Origin: an uncultured Clostridia bacterium
Lineage (GTDB): Bacteria; Bacillota; Clostridia; Christensenellales; Pumilibacteraceae
NCBI GenBank assembly: GCA_947385185.1
Contig: CANDJX010000087.1
Span: forward strand, 1-6,563
Length of the DNA stretch: 6,563 bases
Direction: 5' to 3'
In this document: positions 1-4,767 of the stretch, piece by piece
Layout: each line of letters starts with the position of its first letter
Position numbering within the stretch: the stretch's first letter is position 1
The notes under the pieces: generated by a model
Told to the model about the DNA's origin: nothing
The model's input: the letters and a program-made list of their open reading frames with translations, nothing else
The model's database searches: none
Translations under genes and position numbers: made by a program

Positions 1-47
1 CTACACTGACAAGCACACTCTTTCCCTACACGACGCTCTTCCGATCT
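1..47. other. Illumina P5/TruSeq adapter (technical sequence)
   Basis: This is library adapter, not genome. Bases 1-6 (CTACAC) match the end of the P5 arm, 7-14 (TGACAAGC) sit where the 8-base i5 index belongs, and 15-47 match the TruSeq read-1 primer site ending in GCTCTTCCGATCT. The same 47 bases occur in exact reverse complement at 6517-6563. Any gene call reaching into these bases is wrong: the leftward reading frame crossing the junction at 47/48 picks up the adapter-encoded tail DRKSVV and then an adapter stop. Confidence 0.98.
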
Positions 48-208
48 ATCCCGACGCCGGCGAGTTTGCCGGTGCTTGACGTTTTATTGAACAGCGATCT
101 CAGTTTATCGTTTGCCAACTTCTCGATAGCGTCCGAAAGCACCTTGAAGCCGAACAGCAATACTCCGAGACCGCCGAGTAGTCCCATTATCGCATAAACA
201 TAATCCAT
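48..208 (-). CDS. Na/Pi cotransporter family protein, N-terminal fragment (cut by library end)
   Basis: About 53 genuine N-terminal residues are present; the rest lies outside the insert. The first half (residues 5-24) is a hydrophobic helix, AIMGLLGGLGVLLFGFKVLS, followed by SDAIEKLANDKLRSLF. The pattern GLLGGLxxxLFGxKxxSDxxEKLAxxKLR is typical of the start of bacterial Na/Pi symporters of the NptA/YjbB type, integral membrane proteins that take up or export phosphate with sodium and often end in a PhoU-like domain. The start codon is ATG at 206-208, preceded on the minus strand by GGAG about 7 bases upstream. A plausible promoter lies at 265-294. Family members usually run to about 550 residues, so roughly a tenth is visible. 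The gene is transcribed away from the AbrB/ABC operon. The family call rests on a short stretch, but the motif is characteristic. Confidence 0.8.
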
Positions 209-264
209 AGAATTCTCCGTTCCGTTTTATCGGATTGTATATGGACGGATGTACCGCCTATATA

Positions 265-294
265 ATTGTAAACTATTTATATAGCTTTGCGCAA
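265..294 (-). promoter_or_regulatory. Putative sigma-A-like promoter for the Na/Pi gene
   Basis: Read on the minus strand, TTGCGC (294-289), an 18-base spacer and TACAAT (270-265) form a reasonable -35/-10 pair, about 57 bases upstream of the ATG at 208. The BofA-like gene has the same TTGCGC -35 hexamer. Assigned by eye from spacing and hexamer match only. Confidence 0.5.
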
Positions 295-307
295 CGTTTT
301 CGCGGAT

Positions 308-339
308 ATTTTTTGGCGTTTTCCGAAAAAATCGCGATT
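308..339. repeat. AT-rich imperfect inverted repeat plus 10-bp palindrome between divergent promoters
   Basis: ATTTTTTGG at 308-316 is complementary to CC-G-AAAAAAT at 323-332 (9 pairs with one bulged G at 325, 6-base loop). A perfect palindrome AATCGCGATT overlaps it at 330-339 and ends four bases before the -35 hexamer at 344. The A6 run at 326-331 sits where an UP element would lie. It could be a regulator site, an UP element or chance; it is upstream of both predicted transcription starts, so it is not a terminator for either flanking gene. Confidence 0.3.
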
Positions 340-343
340 ACAC

Positions 344-372
344 TTGACATTATTCGGTATGAATAGTATACT
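344..372 (+). promoter_or_regulatory. Strong sigma-A-like promoter of the AbrB/ABC operon
   Basis: TTGACA (344-349), exactly 17 bases, then TATACT (367-372): a consensus -35 and a near-consensus -10. Transcription would start near 379, leaving a leader of about 50 bases before the AbrB ATG at 428. An A6 run lies just upstream. This is the best promoter match in the window, as expected for a unit that needs tight repression. Confidence 0.8.
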
Positions 373-413
373 TTGTATGAAATGTATTACAATATACAGT
401 AATATCGTATGAA
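357..413 (+). repeat. Three GTATGAA direct repeats around the -10 and start site
   Basis: GTATGAA occurs at 357-363 (spacer), 375-381 (around the predicted +1) and 407-413 (leader), with start-to-start distances of 18 and 32 bases. Three copies of one 7-mer within 57 bases, all overlapping the promoter and leader of a regulator gene, suggest a repeated operator. The obvious candidate binder is the AbrB-type protein encoded next. No binding evidence exists here. Confidence 0.4.
385..404. promoter_or_regulatory. Candidate operator: inverted repeat TATTAC-N8-GTAATA
   Basis: A perfect 6-bp inverted repeat with an 8-base centre lies just downstream of the predicted transcription start and between the second and third GTATGAA copies. 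Its position would suit a repressor that blocks RNA polymerase clearance, and its symmetry suits a dimer. It could also be bound by an unlinked GntR-type regulator, which commonly controls similar ABC cassettes. Transcribed, it would give only a weak hairpin with no T-run, so an attenuator is unlikely. Confidence 0.4.
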
Positions 414-427
414 CGGGAGAAAAAATA

Positions 428-649
428 ATGAAAGTCGGAGCTGATAAATACTTTTTCGGCATAGCAAAAGTCGGTACGAAAGGACAGATCGTTATTCCGA
501 AGGACGCCCGAGATAAATATAATATCTCGGCGGGCGATAACGTACTCGTTCTCGGCGACGAAAAGATGGGTCTGTGGATAGCCACGGCGGACGTTTTCGA
601 TAAGGCAGCGCCGGGCGCGCTTGCCGAACTTATCAGGCGGGGAGTATAA
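428..649 (+). CDS. AbrB/MazE/SpoVT-type DNA-binding protein, probable operon regulator
   Basis: The 73-residue product carries a swapped-hairpin AbrB domain at about residues 10-52: GIAKVGTKGQIVIPKDARDK then YNISAGDNVLVLGD and MGLWI. The motif (K)GQIVIPKxxR...I.AGD.V.V is the family signature. Such proteins dimerise through interleaved beta hairpins and bind DNA. The remaining 20 residues (DVFDKAAPGALAELIRRGV) are a short tail, not the second domain of SpoVT. The start is ATG at 428, with GGGAGA at 415-420 seven bases upstream. The gene is first in an operon, one base ahead of an ABC ATPase, behind a strong promoter with repeated elements, so autoregulation and control of the transporter are the likely role. 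A MazE-type antitoxin is less likely, because no toxin gene is next to it. Confidence 0.85.
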   Translation: MKVGADKYFFGIAKVGTKGQIVIPKDARDKYNISAGDNVLVLGDEKMGLWIATADVFDKAAPGALAELIRRGV

Positions 650-650
650 A

Positions 651-1373
651 ATGTACGCTGTAGAAACGCGCGGATTGCATAAATCTTTCGGCAATATCGA
701 CGCCGTAAAATCGCTCGATCTCATTGTGGAAAAAGGCGAACTTTTCGCATTACTCGGCTTGAACGGCGCAGGCAAGACCACGTTGATAGGAATGCTTACG
801 TGCAGACTTGTTCCGACAGGCGGCGAAGCTCGCATATTCGGGCACGACGTCGTGAAAGAACGCGATAAGGTAAAAACTTTTTTGGGCGTAAGCCCGCAGG
901 GAACTGCGGTCGCGCCGCTTCTGACCGTCCGCGAAAATCTTACGTTCATGTGCGGTATATACGGCATGAGCAGGCAAGAAAGCAATGCTCGCGCCGATAA
1001 AATATCCGAGGCGCTCGGACTTAGGGTAGTGGAAAAACAGCGTGCGGGAACGCTGTCGGGCGGATATGCGCGCAGGCTCTCCATAGCGATGGCGCTTGTG
1101 ACCGAACCGTCCGTATTGTTTCTCGACGAACCTACGCTCGGGCTCGACGTTCTTGCCCGCCGCGAGCTGTGGGACGTCATCTCGTCGCTCAAGGGCAATA
1201 CGACGGTGCTGCTTACGACGCATTATCTCGAGGAAGCGGAAGCGCTTGCGGACAGGATAGGGATCATGTCGAACGGATCGCTTAAGATCGTCGGTTCGCC
1301 GTCCGGGATCGTATCCGAGGTCGGCGCGGATAATTTCGAAGACGCGTTCGTATCGCTTGTTAAGGAGGGCTGA
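651..1373 (+). CDS. ABC transporter ATP-binding protein (ABC-2 exporter type)
   Basis: The 240-residue nucleotide-binding subunit has every core motif: Walker A GLNGAGKTT (36-44), Q-loop glutamine 83 in VSPQGT, signature LSGGY (135-139), Walker B VLFLDE with catalytic E160, D-loop GLD (164-166) and switch histidine H191 in TTHYLEEAEALADR. The signature ends in Y rather than the usual Q, which is tolerated in this family. It hydrolyses ATP at the inner face of the membrane to power the permease encoded next. I chose ATG at 651 because GGGGAG at 639-644 lies six bases upstream; an in-frame TTG at 621 would add ten residues from inside the AbrB gene. The 1-base gap to the preceding stop suggests translational coupling. 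It resembles the CcmA/DrrA group exporting drugs, lipids or peptides. The substrate cannot be told from sequence. Confidence 0.95.
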   Translation: MYAVETRGLHKSFGNIDAVKSLDLIVEKGELFALLGLNGAGKTTLIGMLTCRLVPTGGEARIFGHDVVKERDKVKTFLGVSPQGTAVAPLLTVRENLTFMCGIYGMSRQESNARADKISEALGLRVVEKQRAGTLSGGYARRLSIAMALVTEPSVLFLDEPTLGLDVLARRELWDVISSLKGNTTVLLTTHYLEEAEALADRIGIMSNGSLKIVGSPSGIVSEVGADNFEDAFVSLVKEG

Positions 1374-1374
1374 C

Positions 1375-2220
1375 GTGAGAAAGATTTTCGTACTTGCGAA
1401 TCGCAATCTCAAAGAAATACTGTTAAGTCCGCTGAGCTATATTTTTGTGCTCGGATTTCCTGTCGTCATGCTCGTTCTTTTCGCCGTCGTAAACGGATTC
1501 GTGCAAAGTACGTTTGCCGAGCAGGCGGCGGGTATGCCGGCGGAACAGATCCCCGCGTTGACGGCGCAAATGCCGACAACTTTCAAAATGCGCAACAATG
1601 CGCCCGCAATGGCGTTTTTCGGCTTGACGTTCGTCATGCTCATGATGACGCTGCTCGTGTCCCGTGACAGAAGTTCGTCTTTTTTGTCCCGATTGTTTTC
1701 GTCGCCGCTTCGCGCGCACGAATATATAATAGGCTATATGATCCCCGGTCTTATTTTATGCCTTGCGCAGATGTTTATATGCTATGCGGCGGGCGACGTG
1801 ATAGGACTGATCGAAGGCGATAATTTCGGCGGAGAACCGAACTCGTACAATTTCGGAGCGGGATTGCTCGCGATGATTTCGCAGATACCGTCCGCATTTC
1901 TGTTTACTTCGCTCGGGCTTTTGTTCGGCACCGTTTTCGGCGAGAAAAGCGCGCCGCCGGTTACGAGCGTATTCATCAACGTCGCAGGGATATTCGGCGG
2001 GTGTTATTTTCCGCTCGAAATGATGGAAGGTCTCGCCGTATTTTGCAAGTGTCTGCCGTTTTATCCGCAAGTGCTTCTTTCGCGCGCGGTCATGAACGCG
2101 CAGCCGCTCGACTTCTCGAATTTCGGAATGTACCTGATCATTGTTCTCGTATATACGGTCGCGGCTATGGCTCTGGCGATATTCATGTTTTCGTTAAAAA
2201 TGAAAGACGGAAAAAAATAG
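1375..2220 (+). CDS. ABC-2 type transporter permease
   Basis: The 281-residue membrane subunit has about six hydrophobic helices: near residues 22-43, 77-96, 117-145, 163-187, 194-215 and 252-273. An extended, probably external segment (44-76) lies between helices 1 and 2. The NPhe-rich KIFVLANRNLKEILLSPLSY start and the FSSPLRAHEYIIGYMIP motif after helix 2, the cytoplasmic contact region, are typical of ABC2_membrane permeases. Start choice: GTG at 1375, six bases after AAGGAGG (1362-1368), in preference to the in-frame TTG at 1357 inside the ATPase. One base separates it from the ATPase stop. It forms the membrane channel with the ATPase, most likely as a dimer of each. Export of a lipid, peptide or toxic compound is the usual role; no self-immunity or biosynthetic genes nearby identify a substrate. 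Confidence 0.9.
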   Translation: MRKIFVLANRNLKEILLSPLSYIFVLGFPVVMLVLFAVVNGFVQSTFAEQAAGMPAEQIPALTAQMPTTFKMRNNAPAMAFFGLTFVMLMMTLLVSRDRSSSFLSRLFSSPLRAHEYIIGYMIPGLILCLAQMFICYAAGDVIGLIEGDNFGGEPNSYNFGAGLLAMISQIPSAFLFTSLGLLFGTVFGEKSAPPVTSVFINVAGIFGGCYFPLEMMEGLAVFCKCLPFYPQVLLSRAVMNAQPLDFSNFGMYLIIVLVYTVAAMALAIFMFSLKMKDGKK

Positions 2221-2244
2221 GTCGAATAAAAATAATAAAAGTGT

Positions 2245-2282
2245 AAAAAATTCTTCTTGACAACAGACAGGAGGAATTTTTT
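2245..2282 (+). promoter_or_regulatory. AT-rich hairpin enclosing the ribosome binding site of the ferritin-like gene
   Basis: AAAAAATTCTTC (2245-2256) can pair with GAGGAATTTTTT (2271-2282): 12 pairs with one G-U, and a 14-base loop. Most of the AGGAGG ribosome binding site (2269-2274) lies in the 3' arm, and the T6 run ends directly before the ATG at 2283. Two readings fit: an mRNA structure that hides the ribosome binding site, or a weak intrinsic terminator/attenuator closing the ABC operon. The stem is AT-rich, so its stability is modest. Confidence 0.4.
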
Positions 2283-3671
2283 ATGTCTTTCAATCCTTTT
2301 AAGGAAAAACCCGAAAAGCTGAACAGTTTTTCGAACTGGAAACAGCTCAGTCCGAAACCGTATGACAAGAACGAAGCCGATCCGTATTCGAAGGTACGCA
2401 TCATTCTCATGAACGGCACCGAGTTCGAAGCGCAGTGGTTCTTGCACAACATGGCGCGCCACGTAACGAACGAGGATCTCAGACGCGATATATCGATCGT
2501 ACGACGTATCGAACAGCAACAGCAGAAGAAGATCGCCAACTTAAAGCCGAAGGATGAAACGGTACTCGAGCATACGATAGGTTACGAACAGCTCGCCGTC
2601 GATCTTACGGCGCTCATGGCGCAGAGCGAGCCGGACGAATATATCCGTAAATCGCTCGACTTCGCGCTTCTCGAAGATTTCGATCATCTGTACAGGTACG
2701 CCGACTTGCTCGAAATGGACATGGGAGTCAGAGCGGAACGGCTGGTAGGCAAGTACACGGAAATCATGCCCGGTCGTCCCACGATCTCCGAACACCGATT
2801 CCCGACGGACGATATAAAGCGTCGCATGGACGCCAAAAAAGCGTCGCCGCTTTCCAAACTGCACGCCATGATTATCACCGCCGCCGAACAGCAGACGATG
2901 AATTATTATATGAATCAGGGCGCGTTTTACGATCTGTCCGACCTCGGACGCAGACTGTACACCGAAATCGCCATGATCGAAGAACAGCACGTTTCGCTTT
3001 ACGAGTCGCTTACCGATTCGTCGATGACCTGGCTCGAATGTATGCTCATGCACGAGTATGCCGAATGCTATCTGTACTACTCGATGATGAACGACGAGTG
3101 CGACGCGAACCTGAAAAAAATCTGGGAAGAACATCTCGCGCAGGAGATTTCGCATCTGCATTACGCCGCGTCGCTTCTTAAGAAGTACGAGAAAAAGGAA
3201 TGGCAGCAGGTTATACCCGACGGAACTTTCCCCGAACTCATTTCGTTCTCGTCCATGTCCGAAAAGAACAAGGCGTATATCCGCGACGTGCTCAAAAAGA
3301 CGGTGACGCAGACGGCGTGCGGCGACAGCTGGAAAGAGGTGTCGCGTATGCCGGACACCGCGGAGTTTTTCAAATACAACCGCAAAGTCAACGGCGCGTC
3401 CGATTGCGTCGCAAGCCATAAGGTTATCGACAGGTATATCATGGAAGCCGGAGAAGACTACCGTTTCCAGGAGGGCGAACATCCCGTGCGCAGTCTGAGA
3501 TGCAGGAAAGAGGATAACATAGACGTCGGACGCACCAAGCGTCAGTCGTCCGCGCCCGATAAGAAGTGTCCGCAAAAAAATTGCGCATCGGGTTCTTCCG
3601 CGACGGGCGGAAAAACTTCGTCGCAGGTCAAGGGACGCAAAAGCTCGGGAAAACCGGGTAAGAGCTGTTGA
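2283..3671 (+). CDS. Ferritin-like helical protein with three E/(E,D)xxH hairpins and a basic Cys-containing tail
   Basis: I do not recognise a named gene, but the 462-residue product is mostly helical with diiron-type motifs. Hairpin 1: E102 and D132-x-x-H135. Hairpin 2: E202 and E233-x-x-H236 (IEEQH). Hairpin 3: E258 (MHEYAE) and E288-x-x-H291 (QEISH). Hairpins 2 and 3 together give the E...ExxH...E...ExxH order of a four-helix ferritin/rubrerythrin bundle, so a metal centre is plausible; hairpin 1 looks like an extra half unit with Asp for Glu. The N-terminus has an IILMNGTEFEAQWF segment (40-53) and a Q-rich patch (78-81). Residues 416-462 form a Ser/Gly/Lys tail with 12 basic and 1 acidic residues and cysteines at 429, 434 and 462; another Cys is at 407. 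No signal peptide. ATG at 2283 follows AGGAGG by eight bases. Likely oxidative-stress or metal-related, but this is inference. Confidence 0.7.
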   Translation: MSFNPFKEKPEKLNSFSNWKQLSPKPYDKNEADPYSKVRIILMNGTEFEAQWFLHNMARHVTNEDLRRDISIVRRIEQQQQKKIANLKPKDETVLEHTIGYEQLAVDLTALMAQSEPDEYIRKSLDFALLEDFDHLYRYADLLEMDMGVRAERLVGKYTEIMPGRPTISEHRFPTDDIKRRMDAKKASPLSKLHAMIITAAEQQTMNYYMNQGAFYDLSDLGRRLYTEIAMIEEQHVSLYESLTDSSMTWLECMLMHEYAECYLYYSMMNDECDANLKKIWEEHLAQEISHLHYAASLLKKYEKKEWQQVIPDGTFPELISFSSMSEKNKAYIRDVLKKTVTQTACGDSWKEVSRMPDTAEFFKYNRKVNGASDCVASHKVIDRYIMEAGEDYRFQEGEHPVRSLRCRKEDNIDVGRTKRQSSAPDKKCPQKNCASGSSATGGKTSSQVKGRKSSGKPGKSC

Positions 3672-3712
3672 TTAGAATCAGATTAAAAACTCTTTTCCCG
3701 CCCCGATATTCA

Positions 3713-3741
3713 TTGCGCGAAACGGAATTTTATGATAAGAT
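3713..3741 (+). promoter_or_regulatory. Putative promoter of the BofA-like gene
   Basis: TTGCGC (3713-3718), 17 bases, then TAAGAT (3736-3741), with a TG two bases before the -10 (3733-3734). A transcript would start near 3748 and have a leader of about 30 bases before the ATG at 3778. The match is moderate, but the spacing is exact and the position is sensible. Confidence 0.5.
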
Positions 3742-3777
3742 ACCGATGAAAACAAAATCTTTTGCGAGGTGATTGAA

Positions 3778-4158
3778 ATGTTTGCCGAAGAAGCCGCGGA
3801 CGGCGCCGGAAACGGCGGAAGCTGGTGGGACAGCGTAGTAAGATCGTTTACGAATCAATGGTGGGTGTTCATAGTAGTGCTTGCCGTCGTTCTGATCGTA
3901 TTGACGCTCGTCTGTATTCTGACGCGCGGAAAACTGTTACGGTTCCGCACTATAATCAAAATAGCGATAAACTGCGTGCTCGGCTTCGTGCTTTTATTCG
4001 TAATAAACTTTTTCGGCGGTCTTTTCACCGGCGGCGCATGGTCGCTGACCCCGAAATGGTATTCCTGGATCATTATAGGCGTGTTCGGTATCATAGGACT
4101 GATTTTCCTGATAATATCCGCGTTCGCCTGGCCGGGAATGCTTGTCGCCGCCGCATAA
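3778..4158 (+). CDS. BofA-like (pro-sigma-K processing inhibitor family) membrane protein
   Basis: The 126-residue product has three predicted membrane helices at about 29-48, 59-83 and 95-118. The second half, INCVLGFVLLFVINFFGGLF followed by SWIIIGVFGIIGLIFLII, follows the BofA pattern of an N-G/N-x-GG helix and then a G-x-x-G-x-x-G helix. Classical BofA proteins have G-x-P-G at the third motif; here the proline is replaced by Ile (G104-I-I-G107), and an extra N-terminal helix plus a Gly/Ala-rich acidic start makes it longer than the 87-residue Bacillus protein. In Bacillus, BofA holds the SpoIVFB protease inactive in the outer forespore membrane. Many relatives have no proven role, so sporulation should not be assumed. 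ATG at 3778 is preceded by GAGGTG (3766-3771) at six bases; the in-frame GTG at 3769 falls inside that site and is rejected. Confidence 0.5.
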   Translation: MFAEEAADGAGNGGSWWDSVVRSFTNQWWVFIVVLAVVLIVLTLVCILTRGKLLRFRTIIKIAINCVLGFVLLFVINFFGGLFTGGAWSLTPKWYSWIIIGVFGIIGLIFLIISAFAWPGMLVAAA

Positions 4159-4166
4159 AAACAAAA

Positions 4167-4202
4167 AAACCGCGATGCGACCGTTCGGAAGCGTCGCGGT
4201 TT
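4167..4202. terminator. GC-rich hairpin with its T-tract on the minus strand
   Basis: AAACCGCGATGC (4167-4178) pairs with GCGTCGCGGTTT (4191-4202), 12 pairs with one G-U and a 12-base loop. On the plus strand only TTT ends the stem before CGGC. On the minus strand the stem is followed by an almost unbroken T-tract, complementary to the A-rich 4157-4169. As drawn it is a better terminator for leftward transcription, yet no leftward gene is seen to the right. It probably still ends the BofA-like transcript, nine bases past the stop. Confidence 0.6.
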
Positions 4203-4253
4203 CGGCATAATATAATATATTGCAAAAAATTTACGAAAACTACCCGAAAATAC

Positions 4254-4282
4254 TTGCCTATGTTTTCCATTTGTGTTAAAAT
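4254..4282 (+). promoter_or_regulatory. Putative rplS promoter
   Basis: TTGCCT (4254-4259), 17 bases, then TAAAAT (4277-4282), with an AT-rich run upstream (4207-4250) that could act as an UP element. Start of transcription would be near 4289, giving a leader of about 74 bases. The promoter lies after the hairpin at 4167-4202, so rplS appears to be transcribed independently of the BofA-like gene. Confidence 0.65.
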
Positions 4283-4299
4283 CACGTTTAGTGACTTAT

Positions 4300-4336
4300 G
4301 CGTTCCGCTGTTGCAGGATATTGCATTCAAGAACGC
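4300..4336 (+). ncRNA. Structured rplS leader, resembling the ribosomal protein L19 leader
   Basis: GCGTTC (4300-4305) pairs perfectly with GAACGC (4331-4336). Inside, TGCA (4312-4315) pairs with TGCA (4322-4325) over a GGATAT loop, separated from the outer stem by an asymmetric internal loop (CGCTGT opposite TTCAA). The element lies wholly in the predicted 5' leader of rplS, 26 bases before the ATG. An L19 leader motif upstream of rplS is known in low-GC Gram-positives, thought to let L19 regulate its own synthesis. The position and two-stem architecture fit; the match to that family was not computed. Confidence 0.55.
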
Positions 4337-4362
4337 GTATTTGAATTATAGGAGTATCGGTC

Positions 4363-4707
4363 ATGAGTAATTTGATTGCTGAAATCGAAAAAGAGTACAT
4401 GAAAGAGAATGTACCGCAGTTCGAAGTCGGCGACGTCGTAAAAGTATACGTCAAAGTCGTCGAAGGAAACAGAGAGCGTCTTCAGGCTTTCGAGGGCACC
4501 GTCATCGCACGTAAAAACGGCGGTCTCAGAGAAACGTTTATCGTGCGCCGCGTGTCGTTCGGCGTTGGTATCGAACGTTCTTTCCCCGTTCATTCGCCCC
4601 GTATCGACAGAGTCGAGGTCGTAAGAAAGGGTAAGGTACGCAGAGCTAAGCTTTACTACCTCAGAAAACTCTCCGGTAAAGCGGCAAAACTGAAAGAAGC
4701 AAAATAA
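4363..4707 (+). CDS. rplS: 50S ribosomal protein L19
   Basis: The 114-residue product is a full-length L19. Recognisable blocks are the N-terminal helix (LIAEIEKEYMKENVPQFEVG), GDVVKVYVKVVEGNRERLQAFEGTVIARKNGG, the invariant ETFIVRRVSFGVGIERSFPVHSP (split here as ETFIVRRVS and FGVGIERSFP), and IDRVEVVRKGKVRRAKLYYLRKLSGKAAKL at the C-terminus. L19 sits at the interface of the 30S and 50S subunits. ATG at 4363 follows AGGAG (4350-4354) at eight bases. The gene has its own promoter and leader and is closed by a strong terminator. The usual upstream partners trmD and rimM are absent; a BofA-like gene lies there instead. Confidence 0.98.
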   Translation: MSNLIAEIEKEYMKENVPQFEVGDVVKVYVKVVEGNRERLQAFEGTVIARKNGGLRETFIVRRVSFGVGIERSFPVHSPRIDRVEVVRKGKVRRAKLYYLRKLSGKAAKLKEAK

Positions 4708-4711
4708 AAGC

Positions 4712-4754
4712 CGAAAAGAGTTTGCCTTGCGACAAACTCTTTTCGTGTTTTTTT
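4712..4754 (+). terminator. Strong intrinsic terminator after rplS
   Basis: CGAAAAGAGTTTG (4712-4724) pairs perfectly over 13 bases with CAAACTCTTTTCG (4733-4745), with an 8-base loop, followed by TG and T7 (4748-4754). It starts four bases after the rplS stop. The T-run runs straight into the ribosome binding site of the next gene. Confidence 0.93.
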
Positions 4755-4767
4755 GGAGGTTACATTG
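4755..4767 (+). promoter_or_regulatory. Ribosome binding site GGAGGT and TTG start, abutting the terminator
   Basis: GGAGGT (4755-4760) begins on the base after the terminator T-run, and TTG at 4765-4767 follows GGAGG at five bases. No ATG is in range; the first in-frame ATG (4801) has no ribosome binding site. No promoter is visible between the terminator and the start, so the mRNA would have to come from read-through of the rplS terminator or from a promoter inside rplS. Confidence 0.7.

Noticed and set aside
428..649. MazE antitoxin of a toxin-antitoxin pair
   Set aside because: The following gene is an ABC ATPase; no MazF or PIN-type toxin is present in either orientation.
621..650. TTG at 621 as start of the ABC ATPase
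   Set aside because: It lies within the AbrB gene with no ribosome binding site; ATG at 651 has GGGGAG at six bases and matches the usual family start.
1357..1374. TTG at 1357 as start of the permease
   Set aside because: Its first codons would translate the ribosome binding site AAGGAGG itself; GTG at 1375 is correctly spaced from it.
350..1412. Overlapping minus-strand frames of 282 and 220 residues
   Set aside because: They are antisense to the AbrB and ATPase genes, whose motifs are unambiguous.
2257..2262. TTGACA as a -35 box for the ferritin-like gene
   Set aside because: Only 20 bases remain before the ATG, so no -10 and leader fit.
2541..3575. 344-residue open frame on the minus strand
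   Set aside because: It lies inside the ferritin-like gene, is Arg/His/Val-rich without domain structure, and has no promoter context.
3655..3700. CGGGTAAGAG/CTCTTTTCCCG hairpin as terminator of the ferritin-like gene
   Set aside because: The arms pair imperfectly across a 25-base loop, begin inside the coding region and have no T-run after them.
4211..4216. TATAAT as a -10 box upstream of rplS
   Set aside because: No acceptable -35 lies 16-18 bases upstream (that stretch is the hairpin arm); the pair at 4254-4282 is better.
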